Shown here: positions 8,566 to 17,578 of the stretch, piece after piece
Position numbering within the stretch: position 1 is the stretch's first letter
How the letters are laid out: each line of letters opens with the position of its first letter
Assembly (NCBI RefSeq): GCF_019915265.1
Contig: NZ_CP082780.1
Span: forward strand, 2,728,001 to 2,792,000
DNA length: 64,000 bases
Direction of reading: 5' to 3'
Source of the DNA: Bacillus aquiflavi
Lineage (GTDB): Bacteria; Bacillota; Bacilli; Bacillales; Cytobacillaceae
The notes under the pieces: model-generated
What the model was told of the DNA's origin: nothing
Database searches by the model: none
What the model saw: only the letters and a program-made list of their open reading frames with translations
Translations under genes and position numbers: made by a program

Positions 8566-9426
8566 TTATACCTTCTGTTTTAACCCCTGATCTATTAACA
8601 AATTTGTGTGTTGATCATAAAGCTGTCTAGCAAACTGTTGAATCGTTTTATAGTCTAGACCTTTCCATTTTTTAATATCCATTTCTAGTTTTTCACAACG
8701 GAAAAATCTAAATGAAAACGCCTCAATTATTTTAAAAGCTGAATAACTGTGAGGACTTTCCTCATTTTTATTCGCAGTAGTGAGAAATTTCTCAAAAATA
8801 GTAAAGTCAGGATAGTAAATTAACTCTACTAACTTTGCACGATATTCAAGATCGTTTTGGAGTAAATTTGGAAATAATTTATAATCGTTAAAGTGTTGAG
8901 CCTCATGCTTTAAATAGGAGTTTAGGAAACTATCTGAATCAGTTTTGTATCCACTTGCAACACAATAAAGTCCATTTTCCTTTGCCCAGCCACCTGCATA
9001 GAGATTACCAAAGGTAGCAAAATGAAGCCAACTTAACATAATAAAATCATCCATAAAGTATACGTCCACCGTTTCAATCCCATTCGGTAATTCAACATCA
9101 TAAGTTTTCTTCTCCATTACTCTCCATATATATGGACCATAATGAGGGCTTGTTCTTCCACCAAGGAAATACCAACCTTTCTCATAAAAAATTTCCTTTA
9201 GCCCTTCCTCTATCACTTCCATCTTTAACTTTACTTTATTAGGAAGAAGTGTATGTAAAGCATTTATTAATTGCTGTTCGGCTGACTGTTGTGCTAACTT
9301 ATTCGTTAAGACAACAATAAAATAGTGATAATAGGCTGTTATCACTTTTTTTATCCATTGATCTTCTACCTCGACAGCTATGTTTGGTGGGTCAGTAAAA
9401 AAACGTTTCTCGTATTTTTGCAACAA
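8566..9426 (-). CDS. Putative zincin-like metallopeptidase (HEAQH), 5' end interrupted by an in-frame stop
   Basis: 286 residues from the first usable start. YLKHEAQHFNDY near residue 172 is an HExxH zinc-protease motif, followed about 20 residues later by DLEYRAKLVEL, where an acidic third ligand could sit. I do not recognise the family; no signal peptide or membrane span is clear. The usual start appears to be lost. A strong GGAGGG site followed by ATG ending at 9531 (MKKIYHKCVAGNV) is in the same frame, but a TAA at 9490-9492 cuts it after 13 codons. Past that stop the frame is open through QITDIYHYLNHL into the annotated part. It is probably a longer gene (8566-9531) with a nonsense mutation, unless translation starts internally at a TTG. 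Confidence 0.65.
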   Translation of the reverse strand: MLQKYEKRFFTDPPNIAVEVEDQWIKKVITAYYHYFIVVLTNKLAQQSAEQQLINALHTLLPNKVKLKMEVIEEGLKEIFYEKGWYFLGGRTSPHYGPYIWRVMEKKTYDVELPNGIETVDVYFMDDFIMLSWLHFATFGNLYAGGWAKENGLYCVASGYKTDSDSFLNSYLKHEAQHFNDYKLFPNLLQNDLEYRAKLVELIYYPDFTIFEKFLTTANKNEESPHSYSAFKIIEAFSFRFFRCEKLEMDIKKWKGLDYKTIQQFARQLYDQHTNLLIDQGLKQKV

Positions 9427-9778
9427 TTGTTGCTGTTCAATTGTTTTTTCAGTTAAATGATTTAAATAATGATATATATCTGTTATCTGTTAAACGTTCC
9501 CTGCAACACACTTATGATAAATTTTTTTCATATAAGCGCCCTCCTACAAATATTCACGTATAACCCCAATTATATGTGATTATTCTTGATAAACAATGAC
9601 AAAAATAAGAGTTTCGACAATGTATCCTATGTAAAACCTTCTTTATCTTTTACTGCGAAAAACAATGTTTGTTACCACGCTTTTCAGCTATGCTGATCCG
9701 CTTTATCAGAGAGGGGAAAATGAACAAATAGATCATAAACTTCATTAATATCATAATAACCGAATAATAAAAAAGTAA

Positions 9779-9806
9779 TTGTCTTGTTGGAAAAAATGTT
9801 TATAAT
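9779..9806 (+). promoter_or_regulatory. Predicted promoter of the small membrane protein gene
   Basis: TTGTCT and TATAAT with a 16-base spacer, leaving a leader of about 110 nt. The rest of the 9532-9928 gap is AT-rich with no coding sense and no riboswitch that I recognise. Confidence 0.45.
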
Positions 9807-9928
9807 AGTAAGGAAGCCAAAAAACAAAGGTTCAATCCTTATTTGCTAGTTTTAAAGTTAAGTGTTTTAGTAACATGAAATCCAATTGTTTAATTTGAAT
9901 ATTATCGTAAGAAAAGGAGTTGATAAGA

Positions 9929-10174
9929 ATGTCAAGTACTGATCCATTAGAAGCAACTTTTGGATTGTTTTTTGGTCTTTTCGGTTTTATATATATTATT
10001 GCGTTGGTCTTTATCGTTGTGCTTACAATTGTATTTATGTTTAAAGGGATGAGTTATATGAAAAAGAAAACTCAAAATGACGAACGCCTTATTCTAGCAA
10101 TACAGCAATTAGAGCTTAATCAAAACTTACAGCAAAGTCAGGAAAAAGAACCAAAACCTAATGATTTATTTTAA
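9929..10174 (+). CDS. Small single-span membrane protein
   Basis: 81 residues from ATG 9929, nine bases after AAAGGAG; the TTG nine bases earlier overlaps that site and is unlikely. One long hydrophobic segment (residues about 12-38, FGLFFGLFGFIYIIALVFIV) precedes a basic MKKKTQNDER stretch and a Gln/Lys-rich, coiled-coil-like tail. No family recognised. It is a monocistronic unit with its own promoter, and it shares a bidirectional terminator with the convergent symporter gene. Confidence 0.7.
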   Translation: MSSTDPLEATFGLFFGLFGFIYIIALVFIVVLTIVFMFKGMSYMKKKTQNDERLILAIQQLELNQNLQQSQEKEPKPNDLF

Positions 10175-10178
10175 GATT

Positions 10179-10203
10179 AAAAACTCGGCATAGCCGAGTT
10201 TTT
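10179..10203. terminator. Bidirectional terminator
   Basis: The stem AAAAACTCGGC / GCCGAGTTTTT with an ATA loop lies between two convergent genes and slightly overlaps the symporter stop region. Confidence 0.85.
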
Positions 10204-11413
10204 AAATAGAATTCTCCAAATGTTTAAGTTCCTTTTCTGATCCAGCCACTACAACAGCTGCAGATGCATCCCCTACGACATTTACTGTTGTCCGGAACAT
10301 ATCAAGAATTCGATCTATACCTGCAATAAGAGCAATCCCTTCAAGCGGCAGATGTACAGAGCTTAGCACCATTGTAAGCATAATGAGACCCGCCCCTGGT
10401 ATACCAGCTGTACCAATAGAAGCTAATACCGTTGCAAAAATGACAGTCAAAATCTGAACAAATGATAAATCAAGCCCATAAAACTGAACAATAAATAAAA
10501 TAGCAACTCCTTGATATATCGCAGTTCCATCCATATTAATAGTTGCTCCAAGTGGAAGAATAAAGCTACTTACTCGATTTGATACACCTAGGTTTTCCCT
10601 CGTATTCTTTAATGTAACTGGGAGTGTTCCAGCACTGCTTGCAGTACTAAAAGCAACTAATGCTGCTGGTCCAATTCCTTTAAAAAAAGTATACGGATTC
10701 ATCTTTGCAAAGCTTTTTACAGCAAATGAATAAATAACTAAAGCATGAACTGTACAAGCAATCGCTGTTGCCGCAACAACCTTTATTAATGGCATCAAAA
10801 CTGAAAGTCCATATTCACCAACTATCGGTGCGACTAAGCCAATAATACCTAACGGCGCTATCCGCATGACAATCCCCGTGATTTTAAACATAATCTCCGC
10901 AAAGCCATCAAAAAAAGTATAGACAAGCTTTGCTTTTTCTCCTACTAATGTGATCGCTAAACCGATAAAAATAGCGAAAAAAATAATTTGTAGCACATTT
11001 CCTTCTGTTAGTGCAGAAAATGGATTAGTTGGAATAATATTTAAAATAGTTTGAACAACGCCAGCTGTTTCCTGTGCCTCTAAAGTTGTCTCAGTAACAG
11101 TTAACTCTACTCCTGAACCAGGAGAAATAATGAAAGCAAAGCTTAATCCGATCATAACTGCTATAGCAGTTGTTACTAAATAATACGCCATTGTCTTTAT
11201 ACCCATTCTTCCAAGCTGTTTCGGATCACCTGTACTGGCTATCCCTACAACTAAAGAAGATAATATTAATGGAGCGATGATAAATTTAATTAATCGTAAA
11301 AATAAATCACCAAATGGTTGCAATACACTAATAGATGCCCCAAAAATAACTCCTAAAATAATTGCGATAACAAAAGCAATAAAAATTTGTGTTAATAAAT
11401 TTATTTTAACCAA
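10202..11413 (-). CDS. Dicarboxylate/amino acid:cation symporter (DAACS family)
   Basis: 403 residues when started at TTG 11413, eight bases after GGGGGAG; an upstream in-frame TTG at 11437 would run through that site. Family hallmarks are present: the serine-rich reentrant loop STASSAGTLPVTL, the NMDGTAIYQG motif of transmembrane helix 7, and ASIGTAGIPGAGLIMLTMVL of reentrant loop 2. Together these form the glutamate/aspartate/C4-dicarboxylate and Na+/H+ binding core of GltT/GltP/DctP carriers. Closest functional guess is a proton or sodium glutamate/aspartate symporter; the exact substrate cannot be read from the sequence. It appears intact and monocistronic. Confidence 0.9.
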   Translation of the reverse strand: MVKINLLTQIFIAFVIAIILGVIFGASISVLQPFGDLFLRLIKFIIAPLILSSLVVGIASTGDPKQLGRMGIKTMAYYLVTTAIAVMIGLSFAFIISPGSGVELTVTETTLEAQETAGVVQTILNIIPTNPFSALTEGNVLQIIFFAIFIGLAITLVGEKAKLVYTFFDGFAEIMFKITGIVMRIAPLGIIGLVAPIVGEYGLSVLMPLIKVVAATAIACTVHALVIYSFAVKSFAKMNPYTFFKGIGPAALVAFSTASSAGTLPVTLKNTRENLGVSNRVSSFILPLGATINMDGTAIYQGVAILFIVQFYGLDLSFVQILTVIFATVLASIGTAGIPGAGLIMLTMVLSSVHLPLEGIALIAGIDRILDMFRTTVNVVGDASAAVVVAGSEKELKHLENSI

Positions 11414-11515
11414 CGTTTCCACTCCCCCATTATGCAAGTCGTCAATAAAAAATATTCATTTTACTGAAAATTATGAAAATTTTTTAACGACTTTAGAAAG
11501 TTAGGGACATGCATA

Positions 11516-11701
11516 TTAATTAGAGCGATATATAACCATTGCAGAAAAACAATAAATTTGTTCGTCTTCATCCTCTTGTATAATTGCGATATTGTATTTA
11601 ATATCCACTATTTTCTCCTCATCCAGACGTTTTAAAAATTGATTCATTTCTATTTCTAAATCTTGTTCATGCTCATAGTCAAACAATTTGACCTGAATCA
11701 A
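11516..11701 (-). CDS. cse60: Sporulation protein Cse60
   Basis: 61 residues starting at TTG 11701 with an AAAGGGAG site. The sequence IQVKLFDYEHEQDLEIEMNQ and the VDIKYNIAIIQED core match the small acidic Cse60 (YteV) family, made in the mother cell under sigma-E in B. subtilis. Its role is unknown. I could not identify a convincing sigma-E promoter, although the AT-rich region upstream is compatible with one. In B. subtilis cse60 also lies in the ytfP-leuS region. Confidence 0.8.
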   Translation of the reverse strand: MIQVKLFDYEHEQDLEIEMNQFLKRLDEEKIVDIKYNIAIIQEDEDEQIYCFSAMVIYRSN

Positions 11702-11888
11702 GCGTTTCTCTCCCTTTCTTTTTTTCTATTATTATATTAAAACAAGCAGTCAATTATTCATATAACAATCGTTAGATTAGCAAGATTTCATTCATCATGA
11801 TCTTTCAGTGCTTTAAATAAGGTGGGGCTTTTTCCACTTTAAAGAAGCAGAATGGAGGAGATTAGAAGGATGTTTAGCATTTCGATCG

Positions 11889-11922
11889 TAAAAAATAAAA
11901 AGCGCCTATACTTAGCTAGACG
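11889..11922 (-). terminator. Terminator downstream of ytwF
   Basis: On the minus strand an imperfect stem GCGTCTA...TAGGCGC is followed by a T-rich run, immediately after the rhodanese gene. Confidence 0.7.
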
Positions 11923-11933
11923 CTCTCGATCTA

Positions 11934-12239
11934 CTAGATCGTTTTCCCTGTCCATTCAAGCATTCCGCCAATCATATTCCATACATTAAATCCTTGTTCT
12001 TGCAAGTAATAACAAACGTGTCCACTTCGATTTCCAGAACGGCAAATAAAAATATACTCTTTATTTTTATCAAAAGAAGCTAAAGAAAAAGGAATTTCTC
12101 CCATTGGGATATGAATAGCTCCCGGAATTGTACCTAACGCAACTTCCTCCTCTTCTCGTACATCAATGATATTTAACTTTTCACCAGCTTCAACCTTTGC
12201 TTTTACTTGTTCAGGAGTAATAATCTGAATTTCTTCCAT
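11934..12239 (-). CDS. ytwF: Rhodanese-domain protein YtwF
   Basis: 101 residues forming one rhodanese domain. NIIDVREEEEVALGTIPGAI is the substrate-entry half. CRSGNRS near residue 67 is the six-residue active-site loop with the catalytic cysteine that carries persulfide sulfur. It is cytoplasmic with no signal. Neighbourhood near leuS matches B. subtilis ytwF. The sulfur donor and acceptor are unknown. It follows the membrane-protein gene by 34 bp on the same strand and may be cotranscribed. Confidence 0.88.
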   Translation of the reverse strand: MEEIQIITPEQVKAKVEAGEKLNIIDVREEEEVALGTIPGAIHIPMGEIPFSLASFDKNKEYIFICRSGNRSGHVCYYLQEQGFNVWNMIGGMLEWTGKTI

Positions 12240-12273
12240 TTTTTCAAAATCCCCCTTCGGCGAAATAGCTACT

Positions 12274-12744
12274 TTAATAGTTTCGTTTTAATGAAATAAA
12301 ATACACTACAAACTGAATGAACGGCAACAACAAAATCACTATAATTGGATAATAAGGAATCATTTCATTTACAAATGGATAAAAAAGCATTAACCCTGTT
12401 ACAATCGGATAAAGGTAACCCATAGAAATATAAGAGGCACGACAAGCTTTTGCTGTAATTTGTTTTTCCCGTTCATCCATCTCTTCTAATTCTGGGGGTA
12501 ACAAAAATGCTTGTTTTAATGAGCTTCGCTTCTTTCTATTACTAACAAACATAATCGCAGATAGAGCCCCGCCAATTAATAGAGCTGCTAATAAAGGTGT
12601 TAAATGTAATTCGATTTCCCACTTAGACGGTTGATTTTTAATGACTTCCGCAAACTGAATTTGCGCATCATAAAATGCCACCATCGCCCAACCGAACAAG
12701 ACTAATACAGTAACTGTTATGAAGCCGTTACGCCGTATATTCAT
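12274..12744 (-). CDS. Four-span membrane protein paired with an XRE regulator (DUF2178-like)
   Basis: 156 residues with two hydrophobic spans (about 8-28 and 48-66) and two more near the C-terminus (about 108-126 and 131-150). Between the pairs sits a cytoplasmic segment with ELEEMDEREKQITAKACRAS, characteristic of DUF2178-like proteins. Its ATG overlaps the stop of the upstream XRE gene by four bases, so translation is coupled. Such pairs are common in Bacillaceae, the membrane protein probably modulating or being controlled by the regulator, but the signal is unknown. Confidence 0.75.
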   Translation of the reverse strand: MNIRRNGFITVTVLVLFGWAMVAFYDAQIQFAEVIKNQPSKWEIELHLTPLLAALLIGGALSAIMFVSNRKKRSSLKQAFLLPPELEEMDEREKQITAKACRASYISMGYLYPIVTGLMLFYPFVNEMIPYYPIIVILLLPFIQFVVYFISLKRNY

Positions 12745-12947
12745 TCTTCTCCCTCCATGAAAAAAATTTCTTCAATTTGTAAGTTAAACACATGAGCAAT
12801 TTTCATCGCTAATAATAATGACGGTATGTAGCTCCCTTTTTCTAAAGCAACAATCGTCTGCCTAGTAACAGCAACAGATTTAGCAAGGTCAGATTGTGTC
12901 AACCCATATTTGGCTCGTAATTCTCTTACTCGATTTGATAATGTCAT
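12741..12947 (-). CDS. XRE-family regulator, YozG/YvaO-like short form
   Basis: 68 residues, almost entirely one HTH domain: RVRELRAKYGLTQSDLAKSV then AVTRQTIVALEKGSYIPSLL, ending in MKIAHVFNLQIEEIF. This is the typical short regulator coupled to a membrane partner. The ATG at 12947 follows GAGGTTATGA. The promoter should lie in the 110 bp between this start and the leuS terminator; a near-palindromic TAAAGT...ACTTTA region (12972-13016) is a candidate operator. Confidence 0.88.
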   Translation of the reverse strand: MTLSNRVRELRAKYGLTQSDLAKSVAVTRQTIVALEKGSYIPSLLLAMKIAHVFNLQIEEIFFMEGEE

Positions 12948-13056
12948 TCATAACCTCACCTCTTTAATTCGTTATTATTGTAAAGTTCAATTTACATTTT
13001 GTCAAGTATACTTTACATTCAGGGATTTTTTCAGTCCATCATCTTTAAGCTCTAAA

Positions 13057-13092
13057 AAAAATAAACTGGTAATAATACACCAGTTTATTTTT
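13057..13092. terminator. Terminator of leuS (bidirectional)
   Basis: The stem AAAAATAAACTGGT / ACCAGTTTATTTTT lies 45 bp beyond the leuS stop. Confidence 0.88.
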
Positions 13093-13137
13093 AAGTTAGT
13101 TAATGCCGACATCACCAATTGTTTTTTAGTGAACTAA

Positions 13138-15555
13138 TTAATTTGCTACAATGTTAACAAGCTTACCAGGAATAGCAATAACTTTTCGAACCGTTTTTCC
13201 GCTAATTTGCTCTTTTATTTTTTCGTCTTCCATCGCAAGCTGTTCTAATACTTCCTTTGAAGCATCTTTTGGAACCATTACTTTTGCCTTTATTTTACCA
13301 TTAATTTGGATAACAACTTCCACTTCATCATCAATTAGTTTCCCTTCGTCATAAGCAGGCCAAGCTTCATACGTAATCGTTTCTTTATGGCCAAGCTTTT
13401 CCCAAAGTTCCTCAGAAATATGTGGGCAAATCGGTGAAAGAAGCTTTACAAACCCTTCCATGTAACTTTTTGATAAAACGGGCGCTTTGTAAGATTCATT
13501 TATGAATACCATCAACTGAGATATTGCCGTATTAAAGTGTAAAATTTCGTAATCCTCTGTTACCTTCTTAACTGTTTGGTGATATACCTTTTCTAACGAT
13601 TTACATTCTTCAACGTCTTGAATCTTTGAATTTAAAGAACCATCTTCATTTACAAATAAACGCCATATTCGATCTAGGAAGCGACGTGAACCATCAAGTC
13701 CATTAGTTGACCAAGCAATTGAGGCATCAAGCGGCCCCATAAACATCTCGTACAATCGAAGTGTATCTGCTCCATGACTTTCAATCACTTCATCAGGGTT
13801 CACAACGTTGCCTTTTGATTTACTCATTTTTTCATTATTTGCTCCAAGTATCATCCCTTGGTTAAAGAGCTTTTGGAATGGCTCCTTTGTATGAACAACA
13901 CCGATATCATAAAGAAACTTATGCCAAAAACGTGCGTAAAGCAAATGAAGAACCGCGTGTTCTGCGCCACCAATATAAATATCGACTGGAAGCCATTTTT
14001 TTAGCCGTTCTGGATCAGCAAGCGCTTGATCGTTCGCAGGATCGGTATAGCGTAAATAATACCAGCAGCTTCCTGCCCATTGAGGCATCGTATTTGTTTC
14101 TCGGCGGCCTCTCTTACCTGTTTTTTCATCAACTACTTCTACCCAGTCCTTTATGTTTGCAAGAGGTGATTCGCCTGTTCCTGAAGGTTTGATTTCCGTT
14201 GTTTTTGGCAGTTTAAGCGGAAGTTCTTCTTCAGATACGGTTGTCATTGTCCCATCTTCCCAGTGAATAACAGGGATCGGTTCACCCCAGTAACGTTGAC
14301 GGCTAAATAACCAGTCGCGAAGACGATAGGTGACTTTTTTTGTTCCGAGCTTGTTTTCTTCAAGCCATTCAATCATTTTTGTTATTGCGGCGTCTTTAGT
14401 TAAACCATCTAAAAACTCCGAGTTCATATGTTTTCCGTCTCCTGTATACGCCTCTTTTTCGATATTGCCGCCTGCAACGACTTCCTTTATTGGTAATTTA
14501 AACTTTTTAGCGAATTCATAGTCACGCTCATCATGAGCCGGAACCGCCATAATTGCTCCTGTTCCATAGCTCATTAATACATAATCCGCAATCCAAATTG
14601 GCATTTTTTCTCCATTTACTGGATTAATAGCATATGCTCCAGTAAAAACACCTGTTTTTTCTTTTGCCAAATCCGTTCGTTCAAGATCACTTTTGCGTTT
14701 ATTTTTTTCCAAATAAGCAGTTACAGCTTCACGCTGACTATCAGTTGTTATTTTTTCGACATAAGGATGTTCTGGTGCAAGTACAGCATATGTTGATCCA
14801 AAAAGAGTATCTGGACGAGTTGTAAAAACAGTAAACGTTTCAGTAAATCCGTCAATACTAAATGTGATTTCTGCTCCTTCTGAGCGGCCAATCCAATTAC
14901 GTTGCATTTCTTTAATGCTCTCTGGCCAATCCAATTCTTCTAGATCATCGAGGAGACGATCGGCATATTCAGTAATTTTTAACATCCACTGCTTCATCGG
15001 ACGGCGTTCAACTGGATGGTCACCGCGTTCACTTTTACCATCAATGACTTCCTCATTTGCTAACACCGTACCTAAAGCTGGGCACCAATTAACAGGAACC
15101 TCATCAATGTAAGCTAACCCCTTTTCAAACATCTTTTTAAAAATCCATTGTGTCCACTTGTAGTATTGCGGATCAGTTGTATTAATTTCTCGATCCCAGT
15201 CATAGGAAAAGCCTAAAGATTTAATTTGACGACGGAATGTTTGAATATTTTTTTCAGTAAATTGTGCTGGATCGTTACCAGTATCTAACGCATATTGCTC
15301 AGCGGGAAGACCAAACGCATCCCACCCCATTGGGTGGAGGACGTTAAATCCTTGCATACGTTTCATTCTTGATATTATATCTGTTGCAGTATATCCTTCT
15401 GGGTGTCCGACGTGAAGACCTACTCCTGAAGGATATGGGAACATATCAAGTGCGTAGAACTTTCGCTTTCCTTCTTCTTCAATCGTTTTAAATGTTTTAT
15501 TTTTCTCCCAATATTTTTGCCATTTTTCCTCAATTTCTTTATGATTAAAACTCAT
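13138..15555 (-). CDS. leuS: Leucyl-tRNA synthetase
   Basis: 805 residues, the usual length. Class I signatures are present: [12 protein letters not shown] (HIGH region, about residue 47) and [14 protein letters not shown] (about residue 575). The long CP1 editing domain lies between, with [19 protein letters not shown] near residue 247, whose threonine-rich loop hydrolyses mischarged t[20 protein letters not shown] is the family block before the catalytic core, and the C-terminal anticodon-binding and tail domains are complete. The start ATG has an AAGGAGGA site. Expression is controlled by the leucine T-box upstream. Confidence 0.98.
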   Translation of the reverse strand: MSFNHKEIEEKWQKYWEKNKTFKTIEEEGKRKFYALDMFPYPSGVGLHVGHPEGYTATDIISRMKRMQGFNVLHPMGWDAFGLPAEQYALDTGNDPAQFTEKNIQTFRRQIKSLGFSYDWDREINTTDPQYYKWTQWIFKKMFEKGLAYIDEVPVNWCPALGTVLANEEVIDGKSERGDHPVERRPMKQWMLKITEYADRLLDDLEELDWPESIKEMQRNWIGRSEGAEITFSIDGFTETFTVFTTRPDTLFGSTYAVLAPEHPYVEKITTDSQREAVTAYLEKNKRKSDLERTDLAKEKTGVFTGAYAINPVNGEKMPIWIADYVLMSYGTGAIMAVPAHDERDYEFAKKFKLPIKEVVAGGNIEKEAYTGDGKHMNSEFLDGLTKDAAITKMIEWLEENKLGTKKVTYRLRDWLFSRQRYWGEPIPVIHWEDGTMTTVSEEELPLKLPKTTEIKPSGTGESPLANIKDWVEVVDEKTGKRGRRETNTMPQWAGSCWYYLRYTDPANDQALADPERLKKWLPVDIYIGGAEHAVLHLLYARFWHKFLYDIGVVHTKEPFQKLFNQGMILGANNEKMSKSKGNVVNPDEVIESHGADTLRLYEMFMGPLDASIAWSTNGLDGSRRFLDRIWRLFVNEDGSLNSKIQDVEECKSLEKVYHQTVKKVTEDYEILHFNTAISQLMVFINESYKAPVLSKSYMEGFVKLLSPICPHISEELWEKLGHKETITYEAWPAYDEGKLIDDEVEVVIQINGKIKAKVMVPKDASKEVLEQLAMEDEKIKEQISGKTVRKVIAIPGKLVNIVAN

Positions 15556-15641
15556 TTAAAAAATCCTCCTTCACCTTGTTAATCCAGTCAAATTACCATT
15601 TTACGATATGCAACTTAACGCTTTTACACTTTATATAGATG

Positions 15642-15895
15642 AAAAAAAAAAAATCCCCTTCATCCCAAATTTGGGACGAGAGGATTTTACTTTTACTCCC
15701 GCGGTACCACCCACATTAGTGTATAAGACACTCACTTCATTCATCCTTAACGCGGAAAACGGCAGCTTTACTTGTAATTTTCGTTCAAGCATGCAACTCA
15801 AAGGCGAGTTCATGGTTTACTCGGTTGACTTACACCAGCCGCCAACTCTCTAATACGAGTAATTGTCCACTACTATTCCTTATCTTCGTAATCAG
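15642..15895 (-). promoter_or_regulatory. Leucine T-box leader of leuS
   Basis: On the minus strand the T-box sequence TGGGTGGTACCGCGG lies at 15698-15713. The terminator AATCC...GGATT with a long T-run follows at 15642-15687. The Stem I region includes AGAGAGTTGGCGGCTGG and GAACTCGCC, where CTC (15806-15808) is the expected leucine specifier codon. Uncharged tRNA-Leu should pair with the specifier and the T-box bulge and stabilise the antiterminator. The leader probably begins near 15895; its 5' limit is approximate. Confidence 0.92.
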
Positions 15896-16222
15896 TTATA
15901 TAACTACAAAAAATTGTAAATTCCTATTTATTGGAGTATTGAAGCATATCGTGTCAGAATCACGATTCCCAACTAACCTTTATTGATAATGATTATACTA
16001 AAACTAAAAATAAATAGCAAAGCCTTTTTGAACTAGTCTTCATTTAACTATTTTTTTTTATAAAAATCATTCGTATTTTTTTAACCTCCTCGATATGAAA
16101 ATCTCCTTCAATTAATTGACCATTGTTCAATTTAAATCATCACACCTTTTTCCCTCGTTAGTTCAATGATTGTTTAAAGAGCCTTATCATATATTTTCTA
16201 TTTTAATGATTGATTAAAGGGG

Positions 16223-16266
16223 AATGAATGGTTATTCATTGACTTTTATGTTAAAATTAATATACT
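16223..16266 (+). promoter_or_regulatory. Promoter with perfect inverted-repeat operator upstream of the MaoC remnant
   Basis: AATGAAT-GGTT-ATTCATT is a perfect inverted repeat at 16223-16240. It overlaps TTGACT (16239-16244), which is followed after 16 bases by TATACT. A second candidate palindrome, ATTGA...TCAAT, lies near 16117-16133. TetR-like repression of a fatty-acid or PHA gene would fit, but no regulator gene is adjacent. Confidence 0.55.
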
Positions 16267-16295
16267 GAATATTACGAAAATTATGTGTTTTTATA

Positions 16296-16666
16296 ATAAA
16301 AATTGGTGACGTTTATACTTGGGAAAGAACTTTTACTAAAGAAGATGTTTTGTATTTTGGACGTCTTTCAGACGACCAAGGAAGACATCATATTGAGCAT
16401 GATGAAAAAGGTCGTTTAATGGTTCAAGGGTTATTAACTGCTAGTGTAGGAACGAAAATTGGCGGGCGTTTAAATTACACCGCAAGAGAGATGGTCAGTG
16501 AATTTATTCGACCGGTTTTACTGGGGATACTGTAACATGCGAAATAACCATTACAAATGTTGTACAAATGGAAGGCTTCAAAAAAGTAGAAATGAAGTCA
16601 GTATATCGTAATCAAAATGGGAAAGAAGTTATAGTAGGATCAAGTTATGGAATCATTCGAGATTAA
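16296..16666 (+). pseudogene. MaoC-like hydratase, degraded
   Basis: The translated sequence reads KIGDVYTWERTFTKEDV, then MVQGLLTASVGTKIGGRLNY, both typical of the hot-dog fold MaoC/(R)-enoyl-CoA hydratase family acting on CoA thioesters. After EFIRPV the frame breaks near 16519; the next frame continues FTGDTVTCEITITNVVQ to a stop at 16666. The codon where the family begins with Met is ATA (16296), and there is no ribosome-binding site. A lost start, a one-base deletion, and an otherwise recognisable ~123-residue product mark it as a recent pseudogene. It sits beside 3-hydroxybutyrate genes, so a role in hydroxyacyl-CoA metabolism was likely. Confidence 0.78.
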
Positions 16667-16702
16667 CTAAAATTCCATCGTTTATCAGCTCTTAAATGAA
16701 GA

Positions 16703-16736
16703 GGGAAACTTTAATAATGAGTAGTTTCCCTATATT
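16703..16736. terminator. Terminator between the MaoC remnant and bdh
   Basis: The stem GGGAAACT / AGTTTCCC is followed on the plus strand by TATATTTTATT. The weak run gives moderate support. Confidence 0.6.
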
Positions 16737-16775
16737 TTATTCAATATTAATATCTTATTCGTATCGATAGCATCG

Positions 16776-17552
16776 CTACTGTGCTGTATATCCTCCATCG
16801 ATGACAACTGCCTGACCTGTCATTCCCCTTGCAGACTCACCTGCTAAAAAAATCGCTACATCAGCAATTTCATCAACAGAAAGCAATCGTTTTTGAGGTA
16901 CAAATGGAAAAATAACTTCTTCAAGTACTTTTTCAATTGGAAGATTTCTCGTTTTAGCTAGATCGGCCAGTTGATTTTTCACAAGTGGCGTATCTACATA
17001 ACCAGGGCAAATAGCATTCACAGTAATTCCATAAGAAGCGGTTTCTAATGCGGCTACTTTAGTTAATCCGATTACTCCGTGCTTCGCACTATTGTACGCA
17101 GCTTTTCCTGCAAAACCAATTAATCCATTAATTGATGCCATATTTATGATTCTGCCAAACCGTTTTTTTTTCATAATTGGCACCACATTCTTTATAAACA
17201 TAAAAGGAGCAGTTAACATTATTTTAATTAAAAGCTCAAATTTTTCAGTAGGAAACTGTTCAATCATTGAAACATGCTGTACCCCTGCATTATTTATTAA
17301 TATGTCCAAACTGCCATAATGGGCGATACTTTTTTTGATTGCTTGCTGAATATCTGCTTCAGATGTTACGTCACACTTTATTCCAGCCGCTTCAAAACCG
17401 TCTTGACGAAGCCTTTCTGCACATTTTTTTACAGCGTCCTCTTGGATATCTGTTAAGACAACTTTTGCTCCATTTTCAGCAAATTTTTTGCTAAGTTTAT
17501 AACCGATCCCTGAAGCAGCTCCTGTAATAAAAACAACTTTATTTTGAATCAT
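16776..17552 (-). CDS. 3-hydroxybutyrate dehydrogenase (SDR family)
   Basis: 258 residues, a classical short-chain dehydrogenase. It has the cofactor loop TGAASGIG near residue 10, NNAG near 87, a catalytic Ser in MASINGLIG, and the YNSAKHG catalytic Tyr-Lys pair near residue 155. The tail MTGQAVVIDGGYTAQ and the segment ATYGITVNAICPGYVDTPLV-like block are typical of D-3-hydroxybutyrate dehydrogenases, which oxidise (R)-3-hydroxybutyrate to acetoacetate with NAD+. It follows the GntP-type permease by 26 bp, so uptake and first oxidation are one operon. The sigma-54 promoter ahead of the permease should drive both. No 3-ketoacid CoA-transferase is adjacent. Confidence 0.85.
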   Translation of the reverse strand: MIQNKVVFITGAASGIGYKLSKKFAENGAKVVLTDIQEDAVKKCAERLRQDGFEAAGIKCDVTSEADIQQAIKKSIAHYGSLDILINNAGVQHVSMIEQFPTEKFELLIKIMLTAPFMFIKNVVPIMKKKRFGRIINMASINGLIGFAGKAAYNSAKHGVIGLTKVAALETASYGITVNAICPGYVDTPLVKNQLADLAKTRNLPIEKVLEEVIFPFVPQKRLLSVDEIADVAIFLAGESARGMTGQAVVIDGGYTAQ

Positions 17553-17578
17553 CCGTAAGCTCCTTTCAATTAGTACTG

